DNA of 53,756 nucleotides from Clostridiales bacterium (GTDB lineage Bacteria > Bacillota > Clostridia > Christensenellales > UBA1242), in the NCBI GenBank assembly GCA_015055535.1, contig SVIA01000008.1, positions 1-53,756 of the forward strand, written 5' to 3'. The position numbers and the translations under genes were made by a program. Of this stretch, positions 20,433-30,600 are shown piece by piece. The notes beneath the pieces are model-generated. The model searched no databases. It saw only the letters and a list, made by a program, of their open reading frames with translations, and was not told the origin of the DNA. Every line of letters starts with the position of its first letter. Positions within the stretch are counted from its first letter, which is position 1.

Positions 20433-21761
20433 ATGAAAAAACCTTTAGTTGCGGTAGTTGGTAGGCCAAATGTTGGCAAAAGTACATTTTTTAATAAAAT
20501 TGCCGGAAAAAGAATAAGTATAATTAAAGATGAACCAGGCGTTACTAGAGATAGAATTTATGCTGATTGTGTTTGGCTTGATAATAGTTTTACTTTAATA
20601 GATACCGGTGGAATAGATTTAAAAAATAATAGTGAAGTACAAAAAAACATTATGCTTCAAAGCGAAATCGCTATAAGTTTAGCTGATGTTATTTTGTTTT
20701 TTGTAGATGGGAAAGAAGGAATAACCACTCAAGATAGAGAAGTTGCAGATTATTTAAGAAAAACTAATAAACCTATAATTTTAGTTGTTAATAAATTAGA
20801 TAATAATGAAGTAGAAAATTCTTATGAATTTTATGAATTAAATTTGGGAACACCATTTCCTATTTCTAGCGAACAAAGTAAAGGACTTGGTGATTTATTA
20901 GATGAAGTTGTTAGCAATTTTAAAACTGCTTGTAAAGTTAATGAAAATGATGACGAGAAAATTAAAATTGCAATAGTTGGGAAACCAAATGCTGGAAAAA
21001 GTAGTTTAACAAATAAACTGCTTGGTGAAGATAGAGTAGTGGTTTCTAGCGTTGCTGGTACTACCAGGGATGCTATAGATACTCCATTTACTTACAATGG
21101 AAAAGATTATATTTTAATAGATACTGCTGGTATTAGAAGAAGACGTGGTATTGAACTTGATAGTGTTGAAGGGTATAGTGTAATTAGAAGTATGGAAGCT
21201 ATTAAAAGAGCGGACATTGTAATACTTGTTATTGATAGCAGTGAACCATTAAGCGAACAAGATGTTAGAATTGCGGGTATTATTCACGAAGAAAAAAAAC
21301 CTTCTGTAATTGTAATGAATAAGTGGGATTTGATTGAAAAAGATGACAAAACTATGAATGCTTTTAATAAAAAATTAGAAACAGACTTAAGTTTTATGAA
21401 TTATTTTGAAACACTTTATATATCTTGTAAAACTGGTCAAAGAGTAAATACAATTATGCCACTTATTAACGAAGTTTTAAGCCACAATAGTTTTAGAATT
21501 TCTACAAGTGTATTAAATGAAATTGTTCAAGATGCAGTTAGAATGACTCAACCACCAGTTTATAATGGTAAAAAATTAAAAATTTATTACGCAGTACAAA
21601 CTGGAACAAAACCACCAACATTTACCTTTAAAGTAAATGATAAAAAATATTTGCATTATTCTTATGAAAGATATTTAGAAAATGTTTTAAGAAAAAATAT
21701 AAATTTAAAAGGTACACCAATTGAATTTAAATTTAAAAATAAAAATGAAGAGGATCTATGA
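20433..21761 (+). CDS. der: GTPase Der (EngA)
   Basis: Two G domains: GRPNVGKSTFFN and GKPNAGKSSLTN; C-terminal KH-like domain. Confidence 0.98.
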   Translation: MKKPLVAVVGRPNVGKSTFFNKIAGKRISIIKDEPGVTRDRIYADCVWLDNSFTLIDTGGIDLKNNSEVQKNIMLQSEIAISLADVILFFVDGKEGITTQDREVADYLRKTNKPIILVVNKLDNNEVENSYEFYELNLGTPFPISSEQSKGLGDLLDEVVSNFKTACKVNENDDEKIKIAIVGKPNAGKSSLTNKLLGEDRVVVSSVAGTTRDAIDTPFTYNGKDYILIDTAGIRRRRGIELDSVEGYSVIRSMEAIKRADIVILVIDSSEPLSEQDVRIAGIIHEEKKPSVIVMNKWDLIEKDDKTMNAFNKKLETDLSFMNYFETLYISCKTGQRVNTIMPLINEVLSHNSFRISTSVLNEIVQDAVRMTQPPVYNGKKLKIYYAVQTGTKPPTFTFKVNDKKYLHYSYERYLENVLRKNINLKGTPIEFKFKNKNEEDL

Positions 21762-22420
21762 TAATTAAAATTTTAATATTTACGGGTTTAATAATAGGAG
21801 GATACTTGCTAGGCAATATAAGTTTTGCAAGGCTTTTATCTAAATTAAAACATAGCGATATAACAAAACTTGGAAGTGGGAATCCGGGGACAATGAATAT
21901 GACAAGAAACTTTGGGTTTAGACTGGGAATTTTAACTTTAGTTCTTGATATGTTAAAAGCCATTATACCGTGTTTAATAGCTTACTTTTTAGGGTTGTAT
22001 GTTACACCAGATATACCTGTTAAAATATTAATTTTTACAACTGGACTTTCAGTTATTTTGGGACATATGTATCCGGTATTTTATAAATTTCAAGGTGGAA
22101 AAGGTATAGCTTGTGCAATGGGTGTATTTGCTGTAGCTTATCCAATTAGTTTATTAATTTTTTTAGTATTTGGATTAATTGTTTTATTAATTTCAAGAAT
22201 TGGTTCTTTAGCTTCTTTAACAGTAGTAACCGGAGCAACTATAATTGGAATTATATATTTTACAAGTTTTGTAGAAATAATTTTAATTTCTATCATATAT
22301 ATTTTATTATTAATAGCTCATATTGAAAATATTATAAGATTATTCAAAGGAACTGAAAATAAATTAGTTTTTAAAAGGAAGAAACAAGAAAATAAAGATG
22401 ATAGCAGCGAAAACGTTTAA
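21758..22420 (+). CDS. plsY: Glycerol-3-phosphate acyltransferase PlsY
   Basis: GYLLGNISFARLL, GSGNPGTMNMTRNFG, FQGGKGIACAMG. Confidence 0.96.
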   Translation: MIIKILIFTGLIIGGYLLGNISFARLLSKLKHSDITKLGSGNPGTMNMTRNFGFRLGILTLVLDMLKAIIPCLIAYFLGLYVTPDIPVKILIFTTGLSVILGHMYPVFYKFQGGKGIACAMGVFAVAYPISLLIFLVFGLIVLLISRIGSLASLTVVTGATIIGIIYFTSFVEIILISIIYILLLIAHIENIIRLFKGTENKLVFKRKKQENKDDSSENV

Positions 22421-23177
22421 TTTATTTGGTTTAAATATTCCGTTTTATGGCTTACTTATGGCTGTGGCTTTTTTGTTAGCGTTTTTTATTGTAAGAACTT
22501 TATTCAAAAAAAAGGGTGAATTAAATCCAGATATTACATTCGATTTGCTTTTAATAATTTTTCCTCTTTCTATAATTGGCGCTAGACTTTATTATGTAAT
22601 TTTTAGTGGAAGAGCTTGGTCTTTTGTAGAAGTTTTATCTGTGTGGGATGGAGGCCTTGCTATTTATGGCGGAATTATTGGTGGACTTTTGGGTGTTGTT
22701 ATTTATGCATTAATTAAAAAAATAAATATCTTTAAATTAACTGATACAATTGCTCCAGCACTAATATTAGGTCAAGCAATAGGCAGAATAGGATGTTATT
22801 TTTCTGGTTGCTGCTATGGTTTAGAAGTGACGAATCCAGATTTAATGTGGTTTCCATTATCTACTAATATAGATGGCGTATGGCATTTATCAACATATTT
22901 TTACGAAAGTTTTTGGTCTATTTTAGGGTTTATTTTATTAATTATTGTCTATAATAAAAATAAACAAAACGGACTAACAACAGGATTATATTTAAGTTTT
23001 TATGGCCTTGGTAGATTTTTAATTGAAGGGTTAAGAGGAGACAGCTTATACATTGGAGCATTAAAAGTTTCTCAAGTACTAAGTTTAATATTAATTTTTG
23101 TAGGAATATTTATAGTTGTTTATAGTTTTGTTTTGAAAAAAAAGGCAAAATCTAATGAACAAAAACAAATTGGTTAA
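22398..23177 (+). CDS. lgt: Prolipoprotein diacylglyceryl transferase
   Basis: WDGGLAIYGGIIGG, GQAIGRIGCYFSGCCYG, GRFLIEGLRGDS. Confidence 0.96.
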   Translation: MIAAKTFNLFGLNIPFYGLLMAVAFLLAFFIVRTLFKKKGELNPDITFDLLLIIFPLSIIGARLYYVIFSGRAWSFVEVLSVWDGGLAIYGGIIGGLLGVVIYALIKKINIFKLTDTIAPALILGQAIGRIGCYFSGCCYGLEVTNPDLMWFPLSTNIDGVWHLSTYFYESFWSILGFILLIIVYNKNKQNGLTTGLYLSFYGLGRFLIEGLRGDSLYIGALKVSQVLSLILIFVGIFIVVYSFVLKKKAKSNEQKQIG

Positions 23178-23550
23178 TTTATTATTTATAATAATTACAA
23201 CAATAATTAACGTAGTTTTAATTTTAAATAATTTTATACATTTCACTAGCCTTGATTATATCTTGGCTATTTTTCTATTTTTAATAGCGGTATATTTATT
23301 AATTAAATTTATTGTTTATTATTCTGATTCTTCACTTTTTTTGGGTACATTTTGTTTGTTTGTTAGTTTTTCTGTTTTTTTATATTCTTTTTTTAATTTT
23401 AGTATTTTATTATTAATTAATTTAATTTTTTTTGATATTTTAATATCTTTTTTAATGTTATTTTTTTATTTTAATAGTAAAGTATCATTAAAAATCTTTT
23501 TATGCGGTCTTTTGATATTTTTCCCCATTTTATTTGTATTAATATTATAA
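23155..23550 (+). CDS. Small polytopic membrane protein, unknown
   Basis: 131 aa, F/L/I-rich, several predicted TM segments, overlaps the lgt 3' end. Confidence 0.55.
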   Translation: MNKNKLVNLLFIIITTIINVVLILNNFIHFTSLDYILAIFLFLIAVYLLIKFIVYYSDSSLFLGTFCLFVSFSVFLYSFFNFSILLLINLIFFDILISFLMLFFYFNSKVSLKIFLCGLLIFFPILFVLIL

Positions 23551-23619
23551 TAACTTCTTTGAATTTAAAAAAGCTTATGATATAATAAATGTTATATTTA
23601 AAACTTAAAAGGGAAAATA

Positions 23620-24450
23620 ATGAAAGAGTTTAGTTTAGAAAGAAAAGGATATTCTATTAAAGAGGTTGATGATTATTTAATTTTAGAGCAAATAGAACAT
23701 GATAGACATTTAAAAGAAAAGCAAGCTAGAATTAATGAATTAAGACAAGAGAATTTTGATTTAACAAGACAACTTAATATTTATAAACAAAAAGAAGAAA
23801 GCATTTCTTTAGCGCTAACTAATGCAAACGAAAAAGCTAAAGAAATTATTGCAAAAGCGAAACTTGAATATAGTTTAGAATTAAAAAATTTAGATGCTTT
23901 TTATGAAAAATGGAATAACTTTTTTAATGAATTAATTAAAAGATACCCTAAAATGCATGATTTTGATGATAAAAAAGTTTTAAGTAATATAAAAGAAGAT
24001 ATTAAAAATATTGTAAGTGGAACATATCAGATATCATATAAAGAAGATAATAAAAATAGTGTAAGTGTATTGTTAGATAAACTAAAAGAACATTCACAAA
24101 ATAAAGAAAGAAAAAAAGTATCTTTAAAAACTAATGAAAATGTTAATAAAGATATAATTATAAAAACTGAATGCGAACTGGAATATCAAGAACAAAACAA
24201 TAAAATTAATAATATAAAACCAATTACAAACTTAAAGCTTGATAATGAAGAAAAAGAAGAGTTTGAAAGTTTATTAGATAAATTTTTACATACTAATAAT
24301 AAAATATCAAAAGGTTATGAAAGTCGAATTTTAAATACAAACAAAAAATCTAAATATCCAAAAGCTAATAGTAGCGGTTTTGATTTTGAACAAGCTTTAA
24401 ATCCGACCGACGATTTAAGTAAAATAATGCAAGGTTTTAAACTTGATTAG
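23620..24450 (+). CDS. DivIVA-like coiled-coil protein
   Basis: EFSLERKGYSIKEVDDYL followed by coiled coil and low-complexity tail. Confidence 0.65.
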   Translation: MKEFSLERKGYSIKEVDDYLILEQIEHDRHLKEKQARINELRQENFDLTRQLNIYKQKEESISLALTNANEKAKEIIAKAKLEYSLELKNLDAFYEKWNNFFNELIKRYPKMHDFDDKKVLSNIKEDIKNIVSGTYQISYKEDNKNSVSVLLDKLKEHSQNKERKKVSLKTNENVNKDIIIKTECELEYQEQNNKINNIKPITNLKLDNEEKEEFESLLDKFLHTNNKISKGYESRILNTNKKSKYPKANSSGFDFEQALNPTDDLSKIMQGFKLD

Positions 24451-25582
24451 TAAATTTTTTTAAGGCATAAATTAGTTTATTTATGTCTCTTTTTTTATTA
24501 AAATAACTTAAACTAACTCTAATCATGCCAATATCTATAGTATTATAAAATTTGTGAACTAGTGGAGCGCAATGGAGTCCTGTTCTTACACAAATATTAA
24601 ATTTTTCGTTTAAGAAATTTCCAACGTCATTAGAAGAATAATTTTTAATATTAAAACTTATAACTCCACTATTAAAGTTGTTGTAAGGATATATTTTTAT
24701 TTCATCAATTTCTTTCAATTTTTCTACTAAATATTTTGTTAAGTTATAAATTTTATTGTTTATTTTTTCTTGATTTTTTTTTACAAATTTAACACCTGCA
24801 CCTAAACTTAATATACCTGTTGTATTACAAGTTCCACTTTCAAAGCCGTCGGGAAAATCTATAGGCTGAATTGGGCTATCAGATTTTGTGCCAGTTCCAC
24901 CAAATTTTATTGGCTTTAAATATTTTTTTCCAACATTACTAACAAGCAAGGCTCCAATTCCAGTTAAAGAATAAAAACCTTTATGTCCGGCAAGAGCTAA
25001 AAAATCAATATTTAAATTTTGCATATCAATTTTTTCATGGCCAGAACTTTGCGCACAGTCTACTAAAAATAATAAATTATGTTTTTTACATAATTTTCCT
25101 AATTTTTTAATTTTATTTGTGTATCCTGTAACATTTGAAGTAAATGTACAAGCTAGCATATAAGTATTAGTTTTTATACTGTTTTTTATTTTTTCAATTT
25201 CTATTTCACCATTTTTATTAGGATTAATTATTGATAATTTAATTTTGCCTTCATTTTTTAATTTAAATAGTGGTCTTAAAACAGAGTTATGTTCATAACT
25301 TGTTGTAATAACATGGCCACCATTTTGAAAACTTGATAGTATTGCCAAATTTAAACTTTCTGTACAACCACTAGTGAAAATACAATTTTCTAAATTTTCA
25401 CAATTAAAATAATCTACTAAATTTTGTCTAACAGTTAAAATTTTGTTTGCTAAATTGCTACTAATTTTATATCCGCTTCGATTTGGGTTTGCTGAATTTT
25501 TTTTTAGTGTTGATAAAAAAACCTCTTTTTTTACACAAAAAGGTTTTTTATTTGTTGTTGCTGCATTATCTAAATAAACCAT
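24437..25582 (-). CDS. Cysteine desulfurase (NifS-like)
   Basis: MVYLDNAATTNKKP, ALAGHKGFYSLTGIGALLV (PLP Lys), VRTGLHCAPLVHKFY. Confidence 0.9.
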   Translation of the reverse strand: MVYLDNAATTNKKPFCVKKEVFLSTLKKNSANPNRSGYKISSNLANKILTVRQNLVDYFNCENLENCIFTSGCTESLNLAILSSFQNGGHVITTSYEHNSVLRPLFKLKNEGKIKLSIINPNKNGEIEIEKIKNSIKTNTYMLACTFTSNVTGYTNKIKKLGKLCKKHNLLFLVDCAQSSGHEKIDMQNLNIDFLALAGHKGFYSLTGIGALLVSNVGKKYLKPIKFGGTGTKSDSPIQPIDFPDGFESGTCNTTGILSLGAGVKFVKKNQEKINNKIYNLTKYLVEKLKEIDEIKIYPYNNFNSGVISFNIKNYSSNDVGNFLNEKFNICVRTGLHCAPLVHKFYNTIDIGMIRVSLSYFNKKRDINKLIYALKKFTNQV

Positions 25583-25659
25583 AAAACTCCCTGTAACTTT
25601 ATATTAATATTATTAATAATATATTATGTAATCAAATTTTTTGTTACGAAGGAGGAAAT

Positions 25660-25913
25660 ATGAATTACATTTTAGCTGTGTTTAACAATCGAACTCAAAC
25701 TATGGCTTTTATAATAGACTAAAATCTAAAAAGATACCATGTTCAATAATAAATAATCCACGCGCGACTAATATTACTTGTGGAATATGTGTTAAATTTT
25801 ATCCAAAAAATTTAAATGATGCTAGGCAAATTTTAAATAATAATACAAACGGTTTTGCCGGTTTTTATAAATATAGTGAAAGCTTAGGAAGACCAATAGT
25901 TTCGCCATTGTAA
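25660..25913 (+). pseudogene. DUF3343 (putative Se/S carrier-like) gene with a 1-nt frameshift
   Basis: Frame 1: MNYILAVFNNRTQTMAF-IID*; inserting one T in the TTTT run (25707-25710) gives MNYILAVFNNRTQTMAFYNRLKSKKIPCSIINNPRATNITCGICVKFYPKNLNDARQILNNNTNGFAGFYKYSESLGRPIVSPL*. Confidence 0.8.
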
Positions 25914-25988
25914 ATTTTAGTTTATCATTTTATTATAGTTATTTTTTTATTTCTTGATTTTAATATTTTTTTATGTTACAATAAAATT

Positions 25989-27077
25989 ATGGGTAAAATT
26001 TATAAAAATGAAGAAATAAAAGAAAAAGCAATAATGGTTTTAGCTTGTTTTGATAATAAGGAAGATATTGACATGACCTTAAGTGAGCTTAAAAGTTTAA
26101 TTAAGGCTAATAATATTGAAGTTCTTGGTAGTGTTGTGCAAAAAATAAAACAACCCGACCTTTCTTATTTAATTGGTAAAGGAAAACTTGATGAATTAAA
26201 AGAGTTAATTGAAAGTACTGGAGCAAACTTAGTTGTTTTTCAAAACAGTTTAAGTGGAAGTAAAATTAGTCATTTAGAAGAATATTTAAATTGCAGGGTT
26301 ATAGATAGAACTATGCTTATTTTGGATATCTTTGCCCAAAGAGCAAAATCAAATGAGGGTAAAATTCAAGTAGAACTAGCACAATTAAAATATAATCTTC
26401 CAAGATTAAACGGTATAAGCGGTTCGGCAGGGCGTTTTGGTGGAGCAGGAGCTGGTATGAGAGGGCCAGGAGAAACTAAAATAGAACTTGATAGAAGAAA
26501 AATTGAAAATCAAATAGTTCAAAAACAAAAAGAATTAAATAAATTAAAGCTAGAGCGAGATATTCGAAGAAAGCAAAGAAATAATACTTATCAAAAAACG
26601 GTTGCTTTGGTGGGTTACACAAACTCTGGTAAAAGTACTCTTATGAATACAATCAGTAAAAGTGATGTTTTTATTAAAGATATGTTGTTTGCAACATTAG
26701 ATACTACAACAAGAAAAGTGTTTTTAGATTTAAACAATACAATACTTTTAACAGATACTGTTGGTTTTGTAAGTAATCTTCCACATGAACTTGTTGACGC
26801 CTTTTCAGCGACCTTAGAAGAAAGTTTATCAGCAGATTTATTAATTCATGTAGTTGATATTTCAGACCCTGAATGTGATAACAAAGAAGAAATAACTAAA
26901 GAAGTCTTAAAAGATTTAGGGGTAGATTTAAATAAAGTTATTACTATATATAACAAAATAGATAAAATTCATAAAGTAAATACAAAAGGTTATTTAGAAA
27001 TTTCTGCTAAAAATAATATTAATATAGATAAATTAAAAAATAAAATAATTGAATATTTTAACAAAACAAATAATTAA
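25989..27077 (+). CDS. hflX: GTPase HflX
   Basis: GRFGGAGAGMRGPGETKIELDRR, GYTNSGKSTLMN, DTVGFVSNLPHELVDAF. Confidence 0.97.
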   Translation: MGKIYKNEEIKEKAIMVLACFDNKEDIDMTLSELKSLIKANNIEVLGSVVQKIKQPDLSYLIGKGKLDELKELIESTGANLVVFQNSLSGSKISHLEEYLNCRVIDRTMLILDIFAQRAKSNEGKIQVELAQLKYNLPRLNGISGSAGRFGGAGAGMRGPGETKIELDRRKIENQIVQKQKELNKLKLERDIRRKQRNNTYQKTVALVGYTNSGKSTLMNTISKSDVFIKDMLFATLDTTTRKVFLDLNNTILLTDTVGFVSNLPHELVDAFSATLEESLSADLLIHVVDISDPECDNKEEITKEVLKDLGVDLNKVITIYNKIDKIHKVNTKGYLEISAKNNINIDKLKNKIIEYFNKTNN

Positions 27078-27095
27078 CTTAAAAAAATATGTACA

Positions 27096-27117
27096 AAATG
27101 GCATTTTGCCATTTTTT
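27096..27117 (+). terminator. Intrinsic terminator after hflX
   Basis: AAATGGC-atttt-GCCATTT TTT. Confidence 0.8.
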
Positions 27118-27249
27118 ATTTTGAATATATTTAAAATTTTCACACTTTTAAAAAAAATACATACTATGAAGTATAAACAGATGATAAAAACCGAAGTACA
27201 AAAGAAGAAAATACATAAGTAAAATTTTAAAAGGGGGAGGAGTACATAT

Positions 27250-27450
27250 ATGTTATTTAATGGTTTTGGCGGTGGCCACTGTAATGGTCACAACGATTGT
27301 GGCTGTGAAAATAGTAACTGCATGTGGATTTTCTTATTAATGTTATTAGGAAATTGCGGCTGTGGTATTAATGGTTGTGTAGATATTAGCACTTTAATAT
27401 TCTTATTATTAATATTAAGTATGTGTGATAACAACTGTGGCTGTAAATAG
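27250..27450 (+). CDS. Small Cys/Gly/Asn-rich protein (resembles clostridial 'chorion class high-cysteine' proteins)
   Basis: 66 aa, HCNGHNDCGCENSNCMWIFLLMLLGNCGCGINGCVDISTLIFLLLILSMCDNNCGCK; SD GGGGGAGG; own terminator. Confidence 0.75.
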   Translation: MLFNGFGGGHCNGHNDCGCENSNCMWIFLLMLLGNCGCGINGCVDISTLIFLLLILSMCDNNCGCK

Positions 27451-27455
27451 CAAAT

Positions 27456-27486
27456 AAAAATTCGCTTTGATAAAAGCGAATTTTTA
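27456..27486 (+). terminator. Intrinsic terminator
   Basis: AAAAATTCGCTTT-gata-AAAGCGAATTTTT. Confidence 0.9.
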
Positions 27487-27628
27487 TATTTTAAAACTAC
27501 ACTTTATTAAATAATATTTTTCATATTTATAAAATTTAAAAATTTTTAATTTTTTGGTATAATTTTCCAGTTTTGTTTTAAACTAACATAAATAAAATTC
27601 AAAAAGTTTAATTTATTCGTTTAATTTG

Positions 27629-27657
27629 TTGACAAAATTTTTAGATTAATATAAAAT
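27629..27657 (+). promoter_or_regulatory. Sigma-A-like promoter for the large surface protein
   Basis: TTGACA-17-TAAAAT. Confidence 0.65.
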
Positions 27658-27699
27658 ATCTTTGTTATTACTATAAATGAGTAAATATAAGGAGTAAAT

Positions 27700-30600
27700 A
27701 TGAAAAATTGCATTAATAAATTTACAAAAATTACATTAAAATGTTTAACCGTTTTTGCGATACTTGCAGTTGGCTTTTTAGGAATATTCTCAGCGCCACT
27801 TATGAATATTGCAAAACTTATGGCAGAAACTGACTATACTCAATTTGTTGCTGCTGGCTTAAAATTATTAAATATGCCAAAATCAGCAAAATTAAATCAA
27901 GTAGTTAAAGTTCCATTTGGTAAATCTGATAGTAGTTCAGACGTTATCAATACTAAAATTTTAAATCCAAAAGGGGAAGTTATTTTTGATAATTTTGCTC
28001 AAGATTTAACAATTTACACAAGTGTTGTTAAAAATGATACTACAAAAACTTACGATTTAACACCTAATAAAGTTGGTACTTATAAAGTACAATATTCTGT
28101 TGAAGGTGCTACTAATAGAAATTTAGCAGTTCAAGAATATAAAATTGTTGTAACAGGCGTTAAACCAGTTATTAGCTTTGAAGAAAATACTAAATATATT
28201 ATTCCTAGCGTAACTAATGGAAGTTATCAAATTGTTTTACCAAATCCACTAGCAGTAGATAGTCAAGGATATGAAGTAGCAGAAGATAAAGTTTTAGATA
28301 ATTTAGAAATTACAGTTAAAGATAGTTATACTAACACTTCTTATAATAGTGATTTAGCAATAGTAGACGATTATTTTATTAAAGTTGTAGATGGTCATTA
28401 TGCTTTCACTCCTAACGCAGAAGCAGATTGTACTTATACTGTAACTTACACTTATACAGATATTTCTACAGGATTAACTGTTTCAGAAGTATTTGAAATT
28501 AATTACGAAAAAGCTTTTGATGCAAATAGTATTGATCTTGGATTTAAATTCAATGGTTCTATGCCAGATTCTTTAGAATTAGGGGTAGAGAAAACTCTTC
28601 CAACAGTTTCTGTATATGATAATAATGATAGTGAATTAAAATTAGAAGCTTATACAGACGTTAATGTTGTGTTTGTACCAAATTCTACAAATGCTAGTAA
28701 ATATGAAAGTTTATTAGATGATGGTAAAGATTATATTACAGTTGCTACATCAAATGTAGTTACACCAATGTATCCAACAACAGATGGTACTTATAAAATC
28801 ACTTATAAAATATCTGATTTTTATAATTTATCTCAAAATAAAGTTAATAAAACTTTAGTTTATACAATTAATGATGTAAAAGATTCAACAGCTCCAAAAA
28901 CTTATGCTGTTAAAGATTATAAAGATGCAATAGTATTTGATACACAAGATACTACTAAAGTAGTAGGTGTTAAAGAAGATTATGAACCAGTAGAAGTAGA
29001 ATATATGATTCCTACTAAAGTTGCTACAGGTACAGAAGTTTATTTACCAGCAATTTTTGCAAAAGATAATTTTACAAAATATGAAAATATGCTTTCTTCT
29101 TTAAAACGTGTTATTGTTCCAGAAAGTGGAAGCAATACTACAGTAACTACTTGTTACAAAGAAGTAGAAGGCACAATGCAAAGAGTTACAGTTTCTCCTT
29201 ATGAAACAGCTTCTTATAAATTTGAAACTCCAGGAACTTATACAGTAAGATATGAAGCTAAAGATGAAGCTGGAAAATATAATTACACTGGCTTAAACTT
29301 TACAATTGTTGTAGAAGATGGTTTTGTAGATGAAGTTGCTCCTAAAATTACTATGACAGGTGTTCCTTCAACAAGTAAACCTGGTGAAGTTGTTAGCTTT
29401 AATAAACCAAAAGTTGTAGACTATATTGGTACAAGCTCAGTTGATACTGATGTTGTAGACAAAAAACTTGAAATTGGTTACTATTACTATACAGGTTCTA
29501 TGACTTTAGACACTTTAAAAGCTGAACTTAATAAAGTAAAAAATAACGAAACTTCAACATTAGTTGAAATTAAAGAAGATGAAAAAGATTCAAATAAATT
29601 ATCATTTATTGCTCCAGAAAGCAATGTAACAGTTGTAGCTGTTGCTTATGATGATTCTAACAATCAATCAATTGAACAAAGAAGTATTTCTATTGTAAAT
29701 ATTGTAGATACTACAGCACCTGTAATTTCTACAACTGATACAAGTTATGTAAATGGTCTTTTAAGTGAAAACTTAAAACAAGATGAAATTATTAATCTTC
29801 CAAGTTTAGTTGTAACAGATGGCGAAAATGCAGACTATTTAGAAGGTCATGTTACAGTAGTAGATAAAGATGGCAATAGCGTTAGTGTTATTGGTGCTAA
29901 ATATACTATAAGTAACAAAGCTCTTTCTATTAGCAATGCAAGATTTGTTGCTACAAAATCAGGAGAATATACAATTAATTATACAATTAACGATATTGGC
30001 GGTAATTATGTTGTAAAAAGTTATATTGTATCAGTTACTGATACTAAAGCTCCAACAATTGAAGTAGATAGCACAGTTACTACAGTTGAAGTTGGTGAAA
30101 CATTTACAATGCCAACTATTACTGTAAAAGATAATGGTGAAGTATTAACAAATGCTTATTCTGAAATTCGTTTCGTAGGCGATAATAACCCAAGTTATAG
30201 ATTTAATAATGGTACAAAAGAATTTACTGCTTTAGAAGCTGGTGTATTCACTTATGAATATTATGCTAAAGATGAAGCTGGTAATGAAACTATAAGTGGT
30301 CCTTATACATTTACTGCAAAAGATACTATAAATCCTACAATAGAACTTGATAGAGATTTAAATGCAGATAAACATTATCCACTTGAAAAAGAAGGAGATG
30401 TTATTAAAGCAATTTATCTTCCAGGCTTTACAGCAGAAGATGAATTAAATGGAATTAAAGAAACTAAAGTAGAAGTATTATCACCAAGTTCTAAATCATT
30501 GACAGTAAAAGCTGAAAATGATGGAACATATAGCTTTGTTCCAACTGTAGATGGTGTTTATACTATTGTTTATACAGCTATTGATAATGCAAACAATCAA

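Noticed and set aside
24437-24450. 14-bp convergent overlap of the DivIVA-like and nifS-like 3' ends as an antisense regulator
   Set aside because: Common in compact genomes; no terminator or additional structure to support regulation
25700-25720. Programmed -1 frameshifting in the DUF3343 gene
   Set aside because: GCT TTT ATA ATA is not a canonical X-XXY-YYZ slippery site and no clear downstream pseudoknot was seen; indel or sequencing error is simpler
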